Shown piece by piece: positions 24,292 through 31,632 of a stretch of DNA of 45,662 nucleotides. The first letter of the stretch is position 1. The number at the start of each line of letters is the position of its first letter. The notes under the pieces are model-generated. The model did not search any database. It was not told where the DNA came from and worked only from the letters and a program-made list of their open reading frames with translations. The stretch lies in contig NZ_QNFZ01000060.1 in assembly GCF_003313395.1 (NCBI RefSeq), forward strand, positions 1 through 45,662. Reading direction: 5' to 3'. This DNA is from Nonomuraea lactucae (GTDB lineage Bacteria > Actinomycetota > Actinomycetes > Streptosporangiales > Streptosporangiaceae). The position numbers and the translations under genes are program-made.

Positions 24292-24878
24292 CGACGCTCG
24301 GCCGCTACTACGAAGGCGTCATCGCCGACGCCGCCGCTCTCGACGTGCCCTTCAACGCTCTCCCCGGCGTCAACCAGGGCAACTTCGTCCGCTCCAACAT
24401 CCCCGCCTGGGCCTGCACGTCCGACCTGGCCGCCACCGCCACCGGCGTCGCCATCGGCACCCGCATCTGGCTCCGCAAGGGCGACGTCGTCACCAGCGTG
24501 AGCTTCGTGGCCGGCAACACCGCGCTGGCCACCGGCACCGCCGGATGGCACGCCCTGTACGACCCCGACGGCGCGCTGCTGGCGCAGTCGGCCGCCCAGG
24601 GCAGCACAGCGTGGGCGGCCAACACGGCCCGCAAGCTCGCCCTCACGACACCGAAGACGATCACGGTGGACGGCTGGTACATCGCCGCCACTTCGGTCAC
24701 CGCCTCGACGGTGCCGACCCTGATCGGGTGCGCGCCGATCGTCACCGCGTCGGCTGCGCTGCACACCGGGTCGAAGGCGCTCGGGTTCACGTTCGGGTCG
24801 GCGACCGGAGACGTGGCTCCGGCCACCACCGGCACGCAGACCGGCGTGGCCAAGTGCCCGATCGCGATTGTGAGCTGA
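24288..24878 (+). CDS. Putative virion decoration or fibre-like protein
   Basis: 196 aa, GTG start in a GTGA overlap. It is Thr/Ala/Val-rich and beta-predicted (TGVAIGTRIWLRKGDVVTSV, GWYIAATSVTASTVPTLIG) without charged helices, resembling surface-exposed virion proteins. The gene lies between capsid and connector genes. No specific family is claimed. Confidence 0.5.
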   Translation: MTTLGRYYEGVIADAAALDVPFNALPGVNQGNFVRSNIPAWACTSDLAATATGVAIGTRIWLRKGDVVTSVSFVAGNTALATGTAGWHALYDPDGALLAQSAAQGSTAWAANTARKLALTTPKTITVDGWYIAATSVTASTVPTLIGCAPIVTASAALHTGSKALGFTFGSATGDVAPATTGTQTGVAKCPIAIVS

Positions 24879-24881
24879 CCC

Positions 24882-25229
24882 ATGGCACGAGTCGCACTTA
24901 CCGCAGTCGCCTCGTCCGAGTCCGGAGTGGACTTGGACGCCGTCGACCAGGCGGCCGAGATCACCGACGGCAACAGCTTCGTGTGGACACCCACGCGGCG
25001 CTTCTACGTCCTCAACGGCGACGACGCGTCCCTCACCGTCGGCATCCCCACCGCGGCCACGGTCGGCCGGTCCGCGCTCGCGGTCGCCGACCTGTCCCAG
25101 GCCATGAGCGCCGGCACGAGGCGGGTCTTCGGCCCGTTCGGGCCGGAGTTCCGGCAGGCGGACGGCACGGTGCACGTCAACTACACGGGGACGACGCCGA
25201 CCGGCGTGATGGTGGCCGCCCTCGACTGA
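24882..25229 (+). CDS. Hypothetical beta-rich virion protein
   Basis: 115 aa, 3 bp after the previous stop. Pattern of a small beta-sandwich (NSFVWTPTRRFYVLNGDDAS, GTVHVNYTGTTPTGVMVAAL). Proteins of this shape and place often decorate capsids. The call rests on position and composition. Confidence 0.5.
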   Translation: MARVALTAVASSESGVDLDAVDQAAEITDGNSFVWTPTRRFYVLNGDDASLTVGIPTAATVGRSALAVADLSQAMSAGTRRVFGPFGPEFRQADGTVHVNYTGTTPTGVMVAALD

Positions 25230-25242
25230 GGGCCTTCGAGCG

Positions 25243-25285
25243 CGTGGGCGGGCCGGTGTTCGTGAGGGTGCGCTGCCCGCCCACG
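25243..25285. terminator. Hairpin in the head/connector gap
   Basis: An 11-bp stem (GTGGGCGGGC at 25244-25253 with GCCCGCCCAC at 25275-25284, plus an outer C-G pair), 21-nt loop, no T run. It sits in the 78-bp gap between the decoration and connector genes and may attenuate transcription or protect mRNA ends. Confidence 0.45.
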
Positions 25286-25307
25286 TCCGACTCCGAGGAG
25301 GTACGGC

Positions 25308-25730
25308 ATGGCGTACGCGACCGTCAACGACCTCGCCCCCACCTACGTCACCCCGGCGCCGGCAAACGCCGCGCTGCTGCTCGACCGCGCCACCCGACTC
25401 GTCGACCAGGCGCTGCTCACCGCCGTGTACGAGGTGGACGAGGACGGCCTGCCCACCGATCCTGAGCACATCGCAGCGCTGCGGGACGCAACCTGCGAGC
25501 AGGTGGCCGCCTGGCTGGAAGTCGGCGAGACCGGGACGGGCGCGTCGGCCGAGTACAGCGACGTGCAGATCGGCTCCGTCCGGCTCGGCCGCGGGTCCCA
25601 GACCGGGGCGGGTGGTGGAGGCTCGGCCGCCACCCGCCTCGCACCACAAGCGTGGGCGATCCTGCAGCAGGCCGGGCTCACCGGCCACGAGCCGTACACG
25701 TACCGGCCGTGCGCGGTGGCCGATGGGTAG
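25308..25730 (+). CDS. Head-tail connector (adaptor) protein
   Basis: 140 aa, GGAGG before the ATG. Helical, Gp6/Gp15-like adaptor profile: ATVNDLAPTYVTPAPANAAL, LDRATRLVDQALL, then RDATCEQVAAWLEVGE and a flexible Gly-rich loop. It would form the ring beneath the portal. The stop overlaps the next gene by 8 bp. Confidence 0.7.
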   Translation: MAYATVNDLAPTYVTPAPANAALLLDRATRLVDQALLTAVYEVDEDGLPTDPEHIAALRDATCEQVAAWLEVGETGTGASAEYSDVQIGSVRLGRGSQTGAGGGGSAATRLAPQAWAILQQAGLTGHEPYTYRPCAVADG

Positions 25731-26037
25731 CCTGCCGTCATACCTGCTCAGGCACACCGTGACCGTCGAGCCGTCCATCGAGCAGGGCACGTTCGAGCCC
25801 CTTTACGGCCCGCCGGTCACCGTGACGTGCTTCGTCGACGACCGCCTTCAGAAGATCCTCAACAACGAGGGCGAGGAGATCGTGGCGCGCACGGTCATCT
25901 ACATGCCGCTCGACACCACCTGCCCGCCCGGCTCCCGAGTGACCATGACCGGCCGCCAGGCGCAGGTCCTGGCCGCGCTGCGGCGGGACGGCGGCGGCCT
26001 CCCCACCCCGGACCACCTCGAAGTCGCACTCCAGTAG
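25723..26037 (+). CDS. Head closure (stopper) protein
   Basis: 104 aa. Small beta-barrel profile (YLLRHTVTVEPSIEQGTFEP, VTVTCFVDDRLQ, ARTVIYMPLDTTCPPGSRVT) matching head-closure proteins of the HK97-Gp7/SPP1-Gp16 class. The place between adaptor and tail-completion genes is canonical. Confidence 0.7.
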   Translation: MGSLPSYLLRHTVTVEPSIEQGTFEPLYGPPVTVTCFVDDRLQKILNNEGEEIVARTVIYMPLDTTCPPGSRVTMTGRQAQVLAALRRDGGGLPTPDHLEVALQ

Positions 26038-26049
26038 GAGGTGGACGCC

Positions 26050-26403
26050 GTGCCGCAACGTGCACGCCTCAAGCTCAACACCCAGCAGATCAAGGCCCGG
26101 CAGCGCGCCGGCGCCGTCAAGGGCCTGAAGGTCGCGGCCGAGCACCTCCTCCAGGTCAGCCGGGAGCTGGTGCCGCACGAGGAGGGCACCCTGGAGCGCT
26201 CCGGGACCGTCAGCGCGGACGAGGCCAACCTGCGAGCCGCCGTCTCCTACGACACCCCGTACGCGGTCCGCCAGCACGAAGAGCTCACCTGGAAGCACGA
26301 CCCGGGCAGGCAGGCCAAGTACCTGGAGGAGCCGCTCAACACCGAGGCGGCCACGATGATGGAGCTGGTCGCAGCCCAGATTCGGCGGAGCCTCCGATCA
26401 TGA
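26050..26403 (+). CDS. HK97 Gp10-like neck / tail-completion protein
   Basis: 117 aa. The GTG at 26050 is chosen because AGGAGG lies 8 nt upstream; a GTG at 26041 touches that site. The segment VAAEHLLQVSRELVPHEEGT, then VSYDTPYAVRQHEELTW, is characteristic of the HK97 Gp10 family. The stop overlaps the next start. Confidence 0.8.
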   Translation: MPQRARLKLNTQQIKARQRAGAVKGLKVAAEHLLQVSRELVPHEEGTLERSGTVSADEANLRAAVSYDTPYAVRQHEELTWKHDPGRQAKYLEEPLNTEAATMMELVAAQIRRSLRS

Positions 26404-26807
26404 CGCTCCTGGAGGAGTTCCAGCAGCTGCTCACCGCGATGGCCCTCGACCTGGGCCCCGTCTTCAGCACGAAGATGCCAGCGTCGCCGGACCGGTGCGT
26501 GGTCCTGGCCAGGTACGGCGGAGCCGAGAGCAGCCTCGCCGACAACTACGACGAGCCCCGCATCCAAGCCCGCGTCCGCGGGCCCGCGACCGACGTGCGC
26601 ATCGCTGAGCGGGACGCCGAGCTCGTCTACGACCGGCTCAACGGCCTCGGCACGCTCACCCTCCCGGGCGGCACCTGGCTGCAGCTCGCCGTCGCCCTCC
26701 AGGCCGGGCCCGTCTTCATCGGCCTCGACAGCAATCAGCGTCCTGAGTACACCGTCAACCTCCGCTGCGACGTCAGCAGGACCAGCACGAACAGGAGTGA
26801 CCCGTGA
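26400..26807 (+). CDS. Tail terminator protein
   Basis: 135 aa. Alpha/beta profile with an N-terminal helix (LLEEFQQLLTAMALDLGPVF), a central RIQARVRGPATDVRIAERDA, and a C-terminal strand pair ending NQRPEYTVNLRCDV, typical of tail-terminator minor proteins. It caps the tail tube for joining to the head. It sits just before the tube gene, overlapping it as GTGA. Confidence 0.75.
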   Translation: MTLLEEFQQLLTAMALDLGPVFSTKMPASPDRCVVLARYGGAESSLADNYDEPRIQARVRGPATDVRIAERDAELVYDRLNGLGTLTLPGGTWLQLAVALQAGPVFIGLDSNQRPEYTVNLRCDVSRTSTNRSDP

Positions 26808-27262
26808 CCCAGCGGAAGATCAACGCGAGAGACATCGTGGTCGAGGTGGAATCCTCGACTCCGGACACGTGGCTGCGCGTCGAGAACCTCGCCGGCGTGA
26901 CCATCAACCGCGGCGAGAACGAGGAGACCGCGGACACCGGCGATTTCGACTCGGAGGGCGCCTACGAGCAGGAGATCATGCAGCGTGGCGCCACGATGGA
27001 GCTGGCCGGCCTGGAGCTGAAGGACCACCTCACCGGGGCGCTGCAGCCGGGCCGGGCCCGGGTGGAGGAGATGGCGGGCGAGGACAAGGTCGGCTCCGAC
27101 AGTCTCGGCCGGATCCGGTTCCGGCACCCCACGCAGACGACGTGGCGCATCTGGACGTGCACCTTCTCCCTTGGCGAGTCCGGCGGCGAGTCGAACGCCA
27201 AGAGCGCCTGGGCGGCCACCATCACCAAGTCCGGACTGAGCACCACGGCGGCGGTGAGCTAA
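26804..27262 (+). CDS. Major tail (tube) protein
   Basis: 152 aa, GTG start. A beta-barrel tube pattern: INARDIVVEVESSTPDTWLR, INRGENEETADTGDFDSEGA, then MELAGLELKDHLTG and the final WRIWTCTFSLGESGG strand. Position between tail terminator and tail chaperone is diagnostic of siphoviruses. Confidence 0.8.
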   Translation: MTQRKINARDIVVEVESSTPDTWLRVENLAGVTINRGENEETADTGDFDSEGAYEQEIMQRGATMELAGLELKDHLTGALQPGRARVEEMAGEDKVGSDSLGRIRFRHPTQTTWRIWTCTFSLGESGGESNAKSAWAATITKSGLSTTAAVS

Positions 27263-27265
27263 CCC

Positions 27266-27778
27266 ATGTCGAACTCCGAGCCACTCGACACCGACCTCGA
27301 CAACGTCGAAGAGCCCAACGAGCATGAGAGCTGGGACGACTTCTGGGCCGAAGTCCAGCGCAAGGAAGCAGCCGAGCGCACCGGCCCGCCAACCCAGACC
27401 ATCCGCGGCGTCGAAGTCCGCGTCCCGCACGATCTGCCGCTGCTGTTCGAGCGGAAGGTCGACCAGCTGAAAGACGCGAGCGACGAAGCGGCCTTCGCCG
27501 AGCTGGTCGCCGAGCTGTTCGGCGTCGATGTCCTCGACGCGTGGATCGACGCCGGCATGACGGGCCGAGAGTTCGAGGTCGTGCTCGCCTGGGGCATGGC
27601 CAACGGCAAGGGCCGCACGATGTCGTTCCGCGAGGCGTACGAGCTCATCCAGAAGCGGAACAACAACCAGGGAAAAGCCCCGGCGAGCTCGACCCGCAAG
27701 AGCGCCAGATCCGGCGGTTCTGGCCGTTCATCGAAGCGGACTTCCGGCGCGAGTACGGCCTCTCGCCGCAAGAGATAG
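27266..27778 (+). CDS. Tail assembly chaperone, unshifted product
   Basis: 170 aa. Helical protein between tube and tape-measure genes, the place of lambda gpG. The acidic N-terminus (LDNVEEPNEHESWDDFW) leads into a helical core (QLKDASDEAAFAELVAELF). Past the slippery site it reads a short basic Ser/Arg tail. It binds the tape measure and is not part of the virion. Confidence 0.85.
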   Translation: MSNSEPLDTDLDNVEEPNEHESWDDFWAEVQRKEAAERTGPPTQTIRGVEVRVPHDLPLLFERKVDQLKDASDEAAFAELVAELFGVDVLDAWIDAGMTGREFEVVLAWGMANGKGRTMSFREAYELIQKRNNNQGKAPASSTRKSARSGGSGRSSKRTSGASTASRRKR

Positions 27779-27912
27779 GCCAGCTCACCCGTCGGCAGTT
27801 CCAGACCCTCCTGGCCGGCCTGTCGAGGGACGCCGTGTACCGGCTGGTCGTACAGAACGAGCCCATTGAGCTGTCAGGGGAGCAGGCCCAGTCCTACCTG
27901 AACACTCTCTGA
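27266..27912 (+). CDS. Tail assembly chaperone, -1 frameshift product (gpGT-like)
   Basis: GGGAAAA at 27670-27676 is phased as G GGA AAA in the first frame, a canonical -1 slippery heptamer. After shifting, the frame continues for 78 codons (SPGELDPQERQIRRFWPFIE, then YGLSPQEIGQLTRRQFQTLL), giving about 215 aa. The extension has no ribosome site of its own at the junction and encodes a compact helical domain like gpT. Ribosomes slip at a fixed rate to set the product ratio for tail assembly. Confidence 0.88.
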
Positions 27913-27940
27913 CCCAGCGCGCGGGAGGCGGTGACCTCTC

Positions 27941-29974
27941 ATGTCGATGACCGTGGGCGAGCTGGTCGGCTACATCGACCTCGAAGACAAGGGCTTCGAC
28001 CGCGGCCTCGTCAGAGCCGAAGGGCGGCTGCGCCGCCTGGAGTCCACCACCAGCAGCACGACAGGCAGCATCGAGTCCACGGTCGCCACGGCGTTCACGC
28101 GGGTGGCGGACGCGATCGGCGAAGGCATGGACCCAGACGAGGCCCTCTCCGACCTCGCGCGGCTCGTGGACGGCGTCGAGGACGCCCTCGACGGGGTCGA
28201 GAAGAAGGTCCGCGACTCCGGCGACGTCATCAGCGACGGGATCGGTGACGGGGCGGAGCGCGGCGGCAGCCGCTTCAAGAACGCCCTGAGCGGTGCGTTC
28301 GACGTGGCGCAGGCCGGGCTGGGCGGCGTCATGGCCTTCTCCAAGGTGGCCACTCTCGGCGTGGTCGGGCTCGGTGTGGCCGCGCTCGCCACCGCGGCGG
28401 CGGTCGCGGCGATCGGTGGCGCGATCACGCTCGGTGTGCTGCAGCTCGGCGTGTTCCTGGCCGCGAACAAGCAGGTCAAGAAGGAAGTCGAGTCTCTCGG
28501 CAAAACGGCCCTGAAGGCGTTCCGGGAGGCGGCCGAGCCGCTGCGTGGGCCCTTGCTCGAAGGTCTGCAGCGGATCGAGGGCAAGATCAAGCCGTTCGCG
28601 GCCATGCTTGGCAAGGTCTTCGTCGAGGTCGCGCCGCTGATCGAGACCGCCTTCGACGTCGCCATCAACGTCATCGACACCCTGATCGAGACCCTGCCCA
28701 CGATCGTCGAGCACGGCAAGCCCGTCGCGGAGTTCTTCCTCACCACCCTCGGCGGGGCGATCTCGAAGTTCTTCGAGTTCATCGCCTGGGGCCTGACCAA
28801 GATCGAAGCTTTCAAGACCGCGTGGAACGACAGCTCAACCACCCTGGGCGCTTGGGCCGAGTGCATAGGCGAGATCTTCACCAAGGTCAAGACGTTCTTC
28901 TCCGAGGTCTTCGAGACGGTCGCACAGTGGATCTCCGACAACCAGGGCAAGATCAGCGAGTGGGGCGCCAAGCTCGAAGAGGGCTGGAACCACATGTCGG
29001 AGGCCATCAAGTCGGCCATCGACGTTGTCTCCGCCCTTTGGTCCGAGTTCGGCGACGACATCCTCAACGCGCTGTCGATCCTGGTAGACACCTTCCTTGG
29101 CGTCTGGAACGGCTTTTGGCAGACCGTCAAAGGCATCCTCGACGTGGCCGCCGGCCTGCTCACCGGCGACTGGCAGCGACTCAAGTCCGGCCTCGAATCC
29201 ATCTGGAAGGGCCTGTGGGAGATCGTCAAGTCGATCCTGACCGGCGCCCTCGGCCTCATCCAGAACCAGATAAAGGCCGCCTGGGACTTCGTGCAGAACG
29301 CTACCGGCGTCTCCTGGGAGCAGATCAAGAAGCGGGTCTCCGACGGCATCGCCAACGTCGTCGCCTACGTCAAGAGCATGCCGGACCGGATCAAGACGGG
29401 GCTCGGCAACCTCGGCGCGCTGCTCGCCCAGGCCGGCCAGGATCTGATCAACGGCCTGATCAACGGCATCAGAGCCAAGGCGGCCCAGGCGATCGAGGCG
29501 GCCAAGGGCGTCGTCCGCGACGCGGTCCAGGGCGCGAAGAACCTGCTCGGCATCAAGTCGCCGAGCCGCGTTTTCCACGAGATCGGCGTCCAGACCATGC
29601 AGGGCATGGCGAACGGCGCCGCGTCCATGGGGCCGACCCTGCAGCAGGTCATGAAGGCCGTCATCGGCAAGGCGGTCGCCTCGGCGCGCGCCGAGGCCAA
29701 GACGCAAATGGACCGGCTGGCCGAGGACATGGCGAAGTGGAACGCCAAGCGGCAGCAGAAGCAGTCGATGACGATCAGGGAGGACCGGATCGCGCCGATG
29801 ACCGGCGTGGACTACGTGTCCAGGCCAGACGCGGCCCTGACGAACGCGGCGCAGCCGAGCGGCGGGACGTTCATCAACGTCGACATGTCCGGCTCGACGA
29901 TCCGCGAGGAGGCGGACGTCCCCCGGCTGGCGGCGCAGTTCGGGTTCGAGTACACCGCCCGCGCCCTGGCCTGA
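27941..29974 (+). CDS. Tape measure protein
   Basis: 677 aa, ATG at 27941 (or 27947). Long helical protein. An N-terminal coiled coil is followed by hydrophobic segments (KVATLGVVGLGVAALATAAA, then AAIGGAITLGVLQLGVFLAA, residues 135-180), Trp-rich helical repeats around 330-470 (DTFLGVWNGFWQTVKGILDV, GLESIWKGLWEIVKSILTG), and the common LLGIKSPSRVFHEIG motif near 540. It sets tail length and may enter the host envelope. At about 3 residues per 0.45 nm it predicts a tail of roughly 100 nm. Confidence 0.9.
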   Translation: MSMTVGELVGYIDLEDKGFDRGLVRAEGRLRRLESTTSSTTGSIESTVATAFTRVADAIGEGMDPDEALSDLARLVDGVEDALDGVEKKVRDSGDVISDGIGDGAERGGSRFKNALSGAFDVAQAGLGGVMAFSKVATLGVVGLGVAALATAAAVAAIGGAITLGVLQLGVFLAANKQVKKEVESLGKTALKAFREAAEPLRGPLLEGLQRIEGKIKPFAAMLGKVFVEVAPLIETAFDVAINVIDTLIETLPTIVEHGKPVAEFFLTTLGGAISKFFEFIAWGLTKIEAFKTAWNDSSTTLGAWAECIGEIFTKVKTFFSEVFETVAQWISDNQGKISEWGAKLEEGWNHMSEAIKSAIDVVSALWSEFGDDILNALSILVDTFLGVWNGFWQTVKGILDVAAGLLTGDWQRLKSGLESIWKGLWEIVKSILTGALGLIQNQIKAAWDFVQNATGVSWEQIKKRVSDGIANVVAYVKSMPDRIKTGLGNLGALLAQAGQDLINGLINGIRAKAAQAIEAAKGVVRDAVQGAKNLLGIKSPSRVFHEIGVQTMQGMANGAASMGPTLQQVMKAVIGKAVASARAEAKTQMDRLAEDMAKWNAKRQQKQSMTIREDRIAPMTGVDYVSRPDAALTNAAQPSGGTFINVDMSGSTIREEADVPRLAAQFGFEYTARALA

Positions 29975-30016
29975 CACCACCCCCAATTCCACCAGTTGAG
30001 AGGAGGCGATCTCAGC

Positions 30017-30283
30017 ATGTCCACCTACGAGCGGTACGACCCTGCCGTGCACGGCACCTACGGCGCCTATCTGCGCGGCAAGGGCCTCCAGGTGCACGGC
30101 GGCCGGTCCACGCCGGTCCGGCGCGAGCGGCGCGACGAGGACGGCCGGCGGCACCGGGAGGTCACCAGCCTGACCGAGTCCGGCGCGGTCGCGACCACGA
30201 CGAACCGCACCGACAAGGGAGGTGACCACCAGGACGTGCACGTGCGCGCCCCGCTGGTCACCGGGAAGGCGGTGGTCTGGTGA
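30017..30283 (+). CDS. Small hypothetical tail-region protein
   Basis: 88 aa. The ATG at 30017 is favoured because AGGAGG lies at 30001-30006; a TTG at 29996 precedes it. Strongly basic and polar (GGRSTPVRRERRDEDGRRHR), mostly beta or disordered. Overlaps the next start as GTGA. No family recognised. Confidence 0.55.
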   Translation: MSTYERYDPAVHGTYGAYLRGKGLQVHGGRSTPVRRERRDEDGRRHREVTSLTESGAVATTTNRTDKGGDHQDVHVRAPLVTGKAVVW

Positions 30284-30663
30284 GCATCCGTTCCCGGGCA
30301 GAGGCCCGGCTGGTCCTGGCGTGCGCCGACGTCGAGGACCAGCTGGCCGGCGCGAAGTCCGAATACGCCGACGAGCTGAGCGACGAAACGCGGGCGGCAA
30401 AGCGTGAGGCGATGGCCACCATGCACGAGACGCGTGCCTGGCTGCGCGCCAAGGACGAGCTGGCTATCCTCCCCGACAAGATCGCCGACGTGCAGCGCGA
30501 GCTGAAGTCGGCGCGGCTGGCCAAGGCTGGCACGGCGGACAAGCGGATCGGCGAGCTGGAGGCCGCGCTCGCCTTCCTGGAGGCCAGGCACAAGCGCATC
30601 CAAGCCCAGTTCGGGCCTCTGGTGCAGGCGATGGACGAGCTCGCAGCAGCTGGGGGTGCGTGA
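30280..30663 (+). CDS. Coiled-coil tail-region protein
   Basis: 127 aa, GTG start. A helical protein, rich in Ala/Glu/Lys with heptads (DKIADVQRELKSARLAKAGT, RIGELEAALAFLEARHKRIQ). Probably a structural or assembly component of the tail tip. The stop overlaps the next start as TGATG. Confidence 0.6.
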   Translation: MSIRSRAEARLVLACADVEDQLAGAKSEYADELSDETRAAKREAMATMHETRAWLRAKDELAILPDKIADVQRELKSARLAKAGTADKRIGELEAALAFLEARHKRIQAQFGPLVQAMDELAAAGGA

Positions 30664-31109
30664 TGGCGTGGAGTGCTTCCGGTGTGATGGGCGGCACCCA
30701 GATGGACCAGTGGGACCCGTCCGACCTGTCCATCGACCTGACTGTTGAGACGATGAAGGCGGCGTTCTGGGGGGCGTCGGTCACACCCGACTTCTCGCAG
30801 GCGGCGCCCGCCTACGGCTCCGCGCCGTGGAACTCTGGCGAGAGCTCGGGCGCTGGGTACACGGCGGGCGGCATCCTCATCCTCAACACCACGTTGGCGC
30901 TGGTCTCCGGTCAGCTGCGGTGGGATGCGGACAACCTGCAGATCACCAGCTCGACGATCATCGCGCACGGCTACATCTCCTACGTCCCCAGCATCTCGAA
31001 TCGGATCTTCCACGCCACCTGGTTCGGCGCCGAGTTCGAGACCCAGGACGGCACATTCTTGGTCACGCACGATCCGGTCGGCCTCGCCGCGCTGGACTAC
31101 ACCCCGTAG
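30663..31109 (+). CDS. Hypothetical tail-tip protein
   Basis: 148 aa from the ATG at 30663. Aromatic and beta-rich (MKAAFWGASVTPDFSQAAPA, SNRIFHATWFGAEFETQDG), with few charges. Located among tail-tip genes and likely part of the virion. No family recognised. Confidence 0.6.
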   Translation: MAWSASGVMGGTQMDQWDPSDLSIDLTVETMKAAFWGASVTPDFSQAAPAYGSAPWNSGESSGAGYTAGGILILNTTLALVSGQLRWDADNLQITSSTIIAHGYISYVPSISNRIFHATWFGAEFETQDGTFLVTHDPVGLAALDYTP

Positions 31110-31118
31110 GAGGAGCGC

Positions 31119-31622
31119 GTGGCGACGGTACGACAGACGCTGCTGCCCGAAGAGGCCCAGGTCCTCGGCAGCAACCTGGCCGCATTCGACAAGATCAACG
31201 GCACCAACTTCCCGGTCGCCCGGCTTCTGTACGACGCGGCCACCGACGAGGCGGCGTTTTGGAAGATCGAGGCGGTCAGCTACGGCTCCGGCAACCTGAC
31301 CGTGGATCTGATCTGGTACGCGGTCAACGCCACCACCGGGGTGGTCCGCTGGGAGGTGGCCATCGCCGCCATCACTCCCGAGTCGGACAGCCAGGACGTG
31401 GAGACCAAGTCGTTGGCGACCGCTCACACGGTGGACGACACGCACCTGGGCACCACCAGCAAGCGGCTGCACAAGGCCACCATCACCGTGTCCAACCTCG
31501 ACTCGGTGGCGGCCGGCGACGAGGTGTATGTGCGGGTGCGGCGGATTGGCTCCAACGCCGCCGACACGATGGCCAACGACGCCGCCCTGACCGAGGTCCG
31601 CATCAGCTACTCCGACACGTAG
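31119..31622 (+). CDS. Hypothetical beta-sandwich tail protein
   Basis: 167 aa, GTG start with GGAGGA upstream. Two beta modules (YGSGNLTVDLIWYAVNATTG, WEVAIAAITPESDS; KATITVSNLDSVAAGDEVYV), a jelly-roll-like pattern common in actinophage tail tips. Could bind carbohydrate or the neighbouring Dit-like protein. Confidence 0.6.
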   Translation: MATVRQTLLPEEAQVLGSNLAAFDKINGTNFPVARLLYDAATDEAAFWKIEAVSYGSGNLTVDLIWYAVNATTGVVRWEVAIAAITPESDSQDVETKSLATAHTVDDTHLGTTSKRLHKATITVSNLDSVAAGDEVYVRVRRIGSNAADTMANDAALTEVRISYSDT

Positions 31623-31632
31623 GGGGTGCTCT

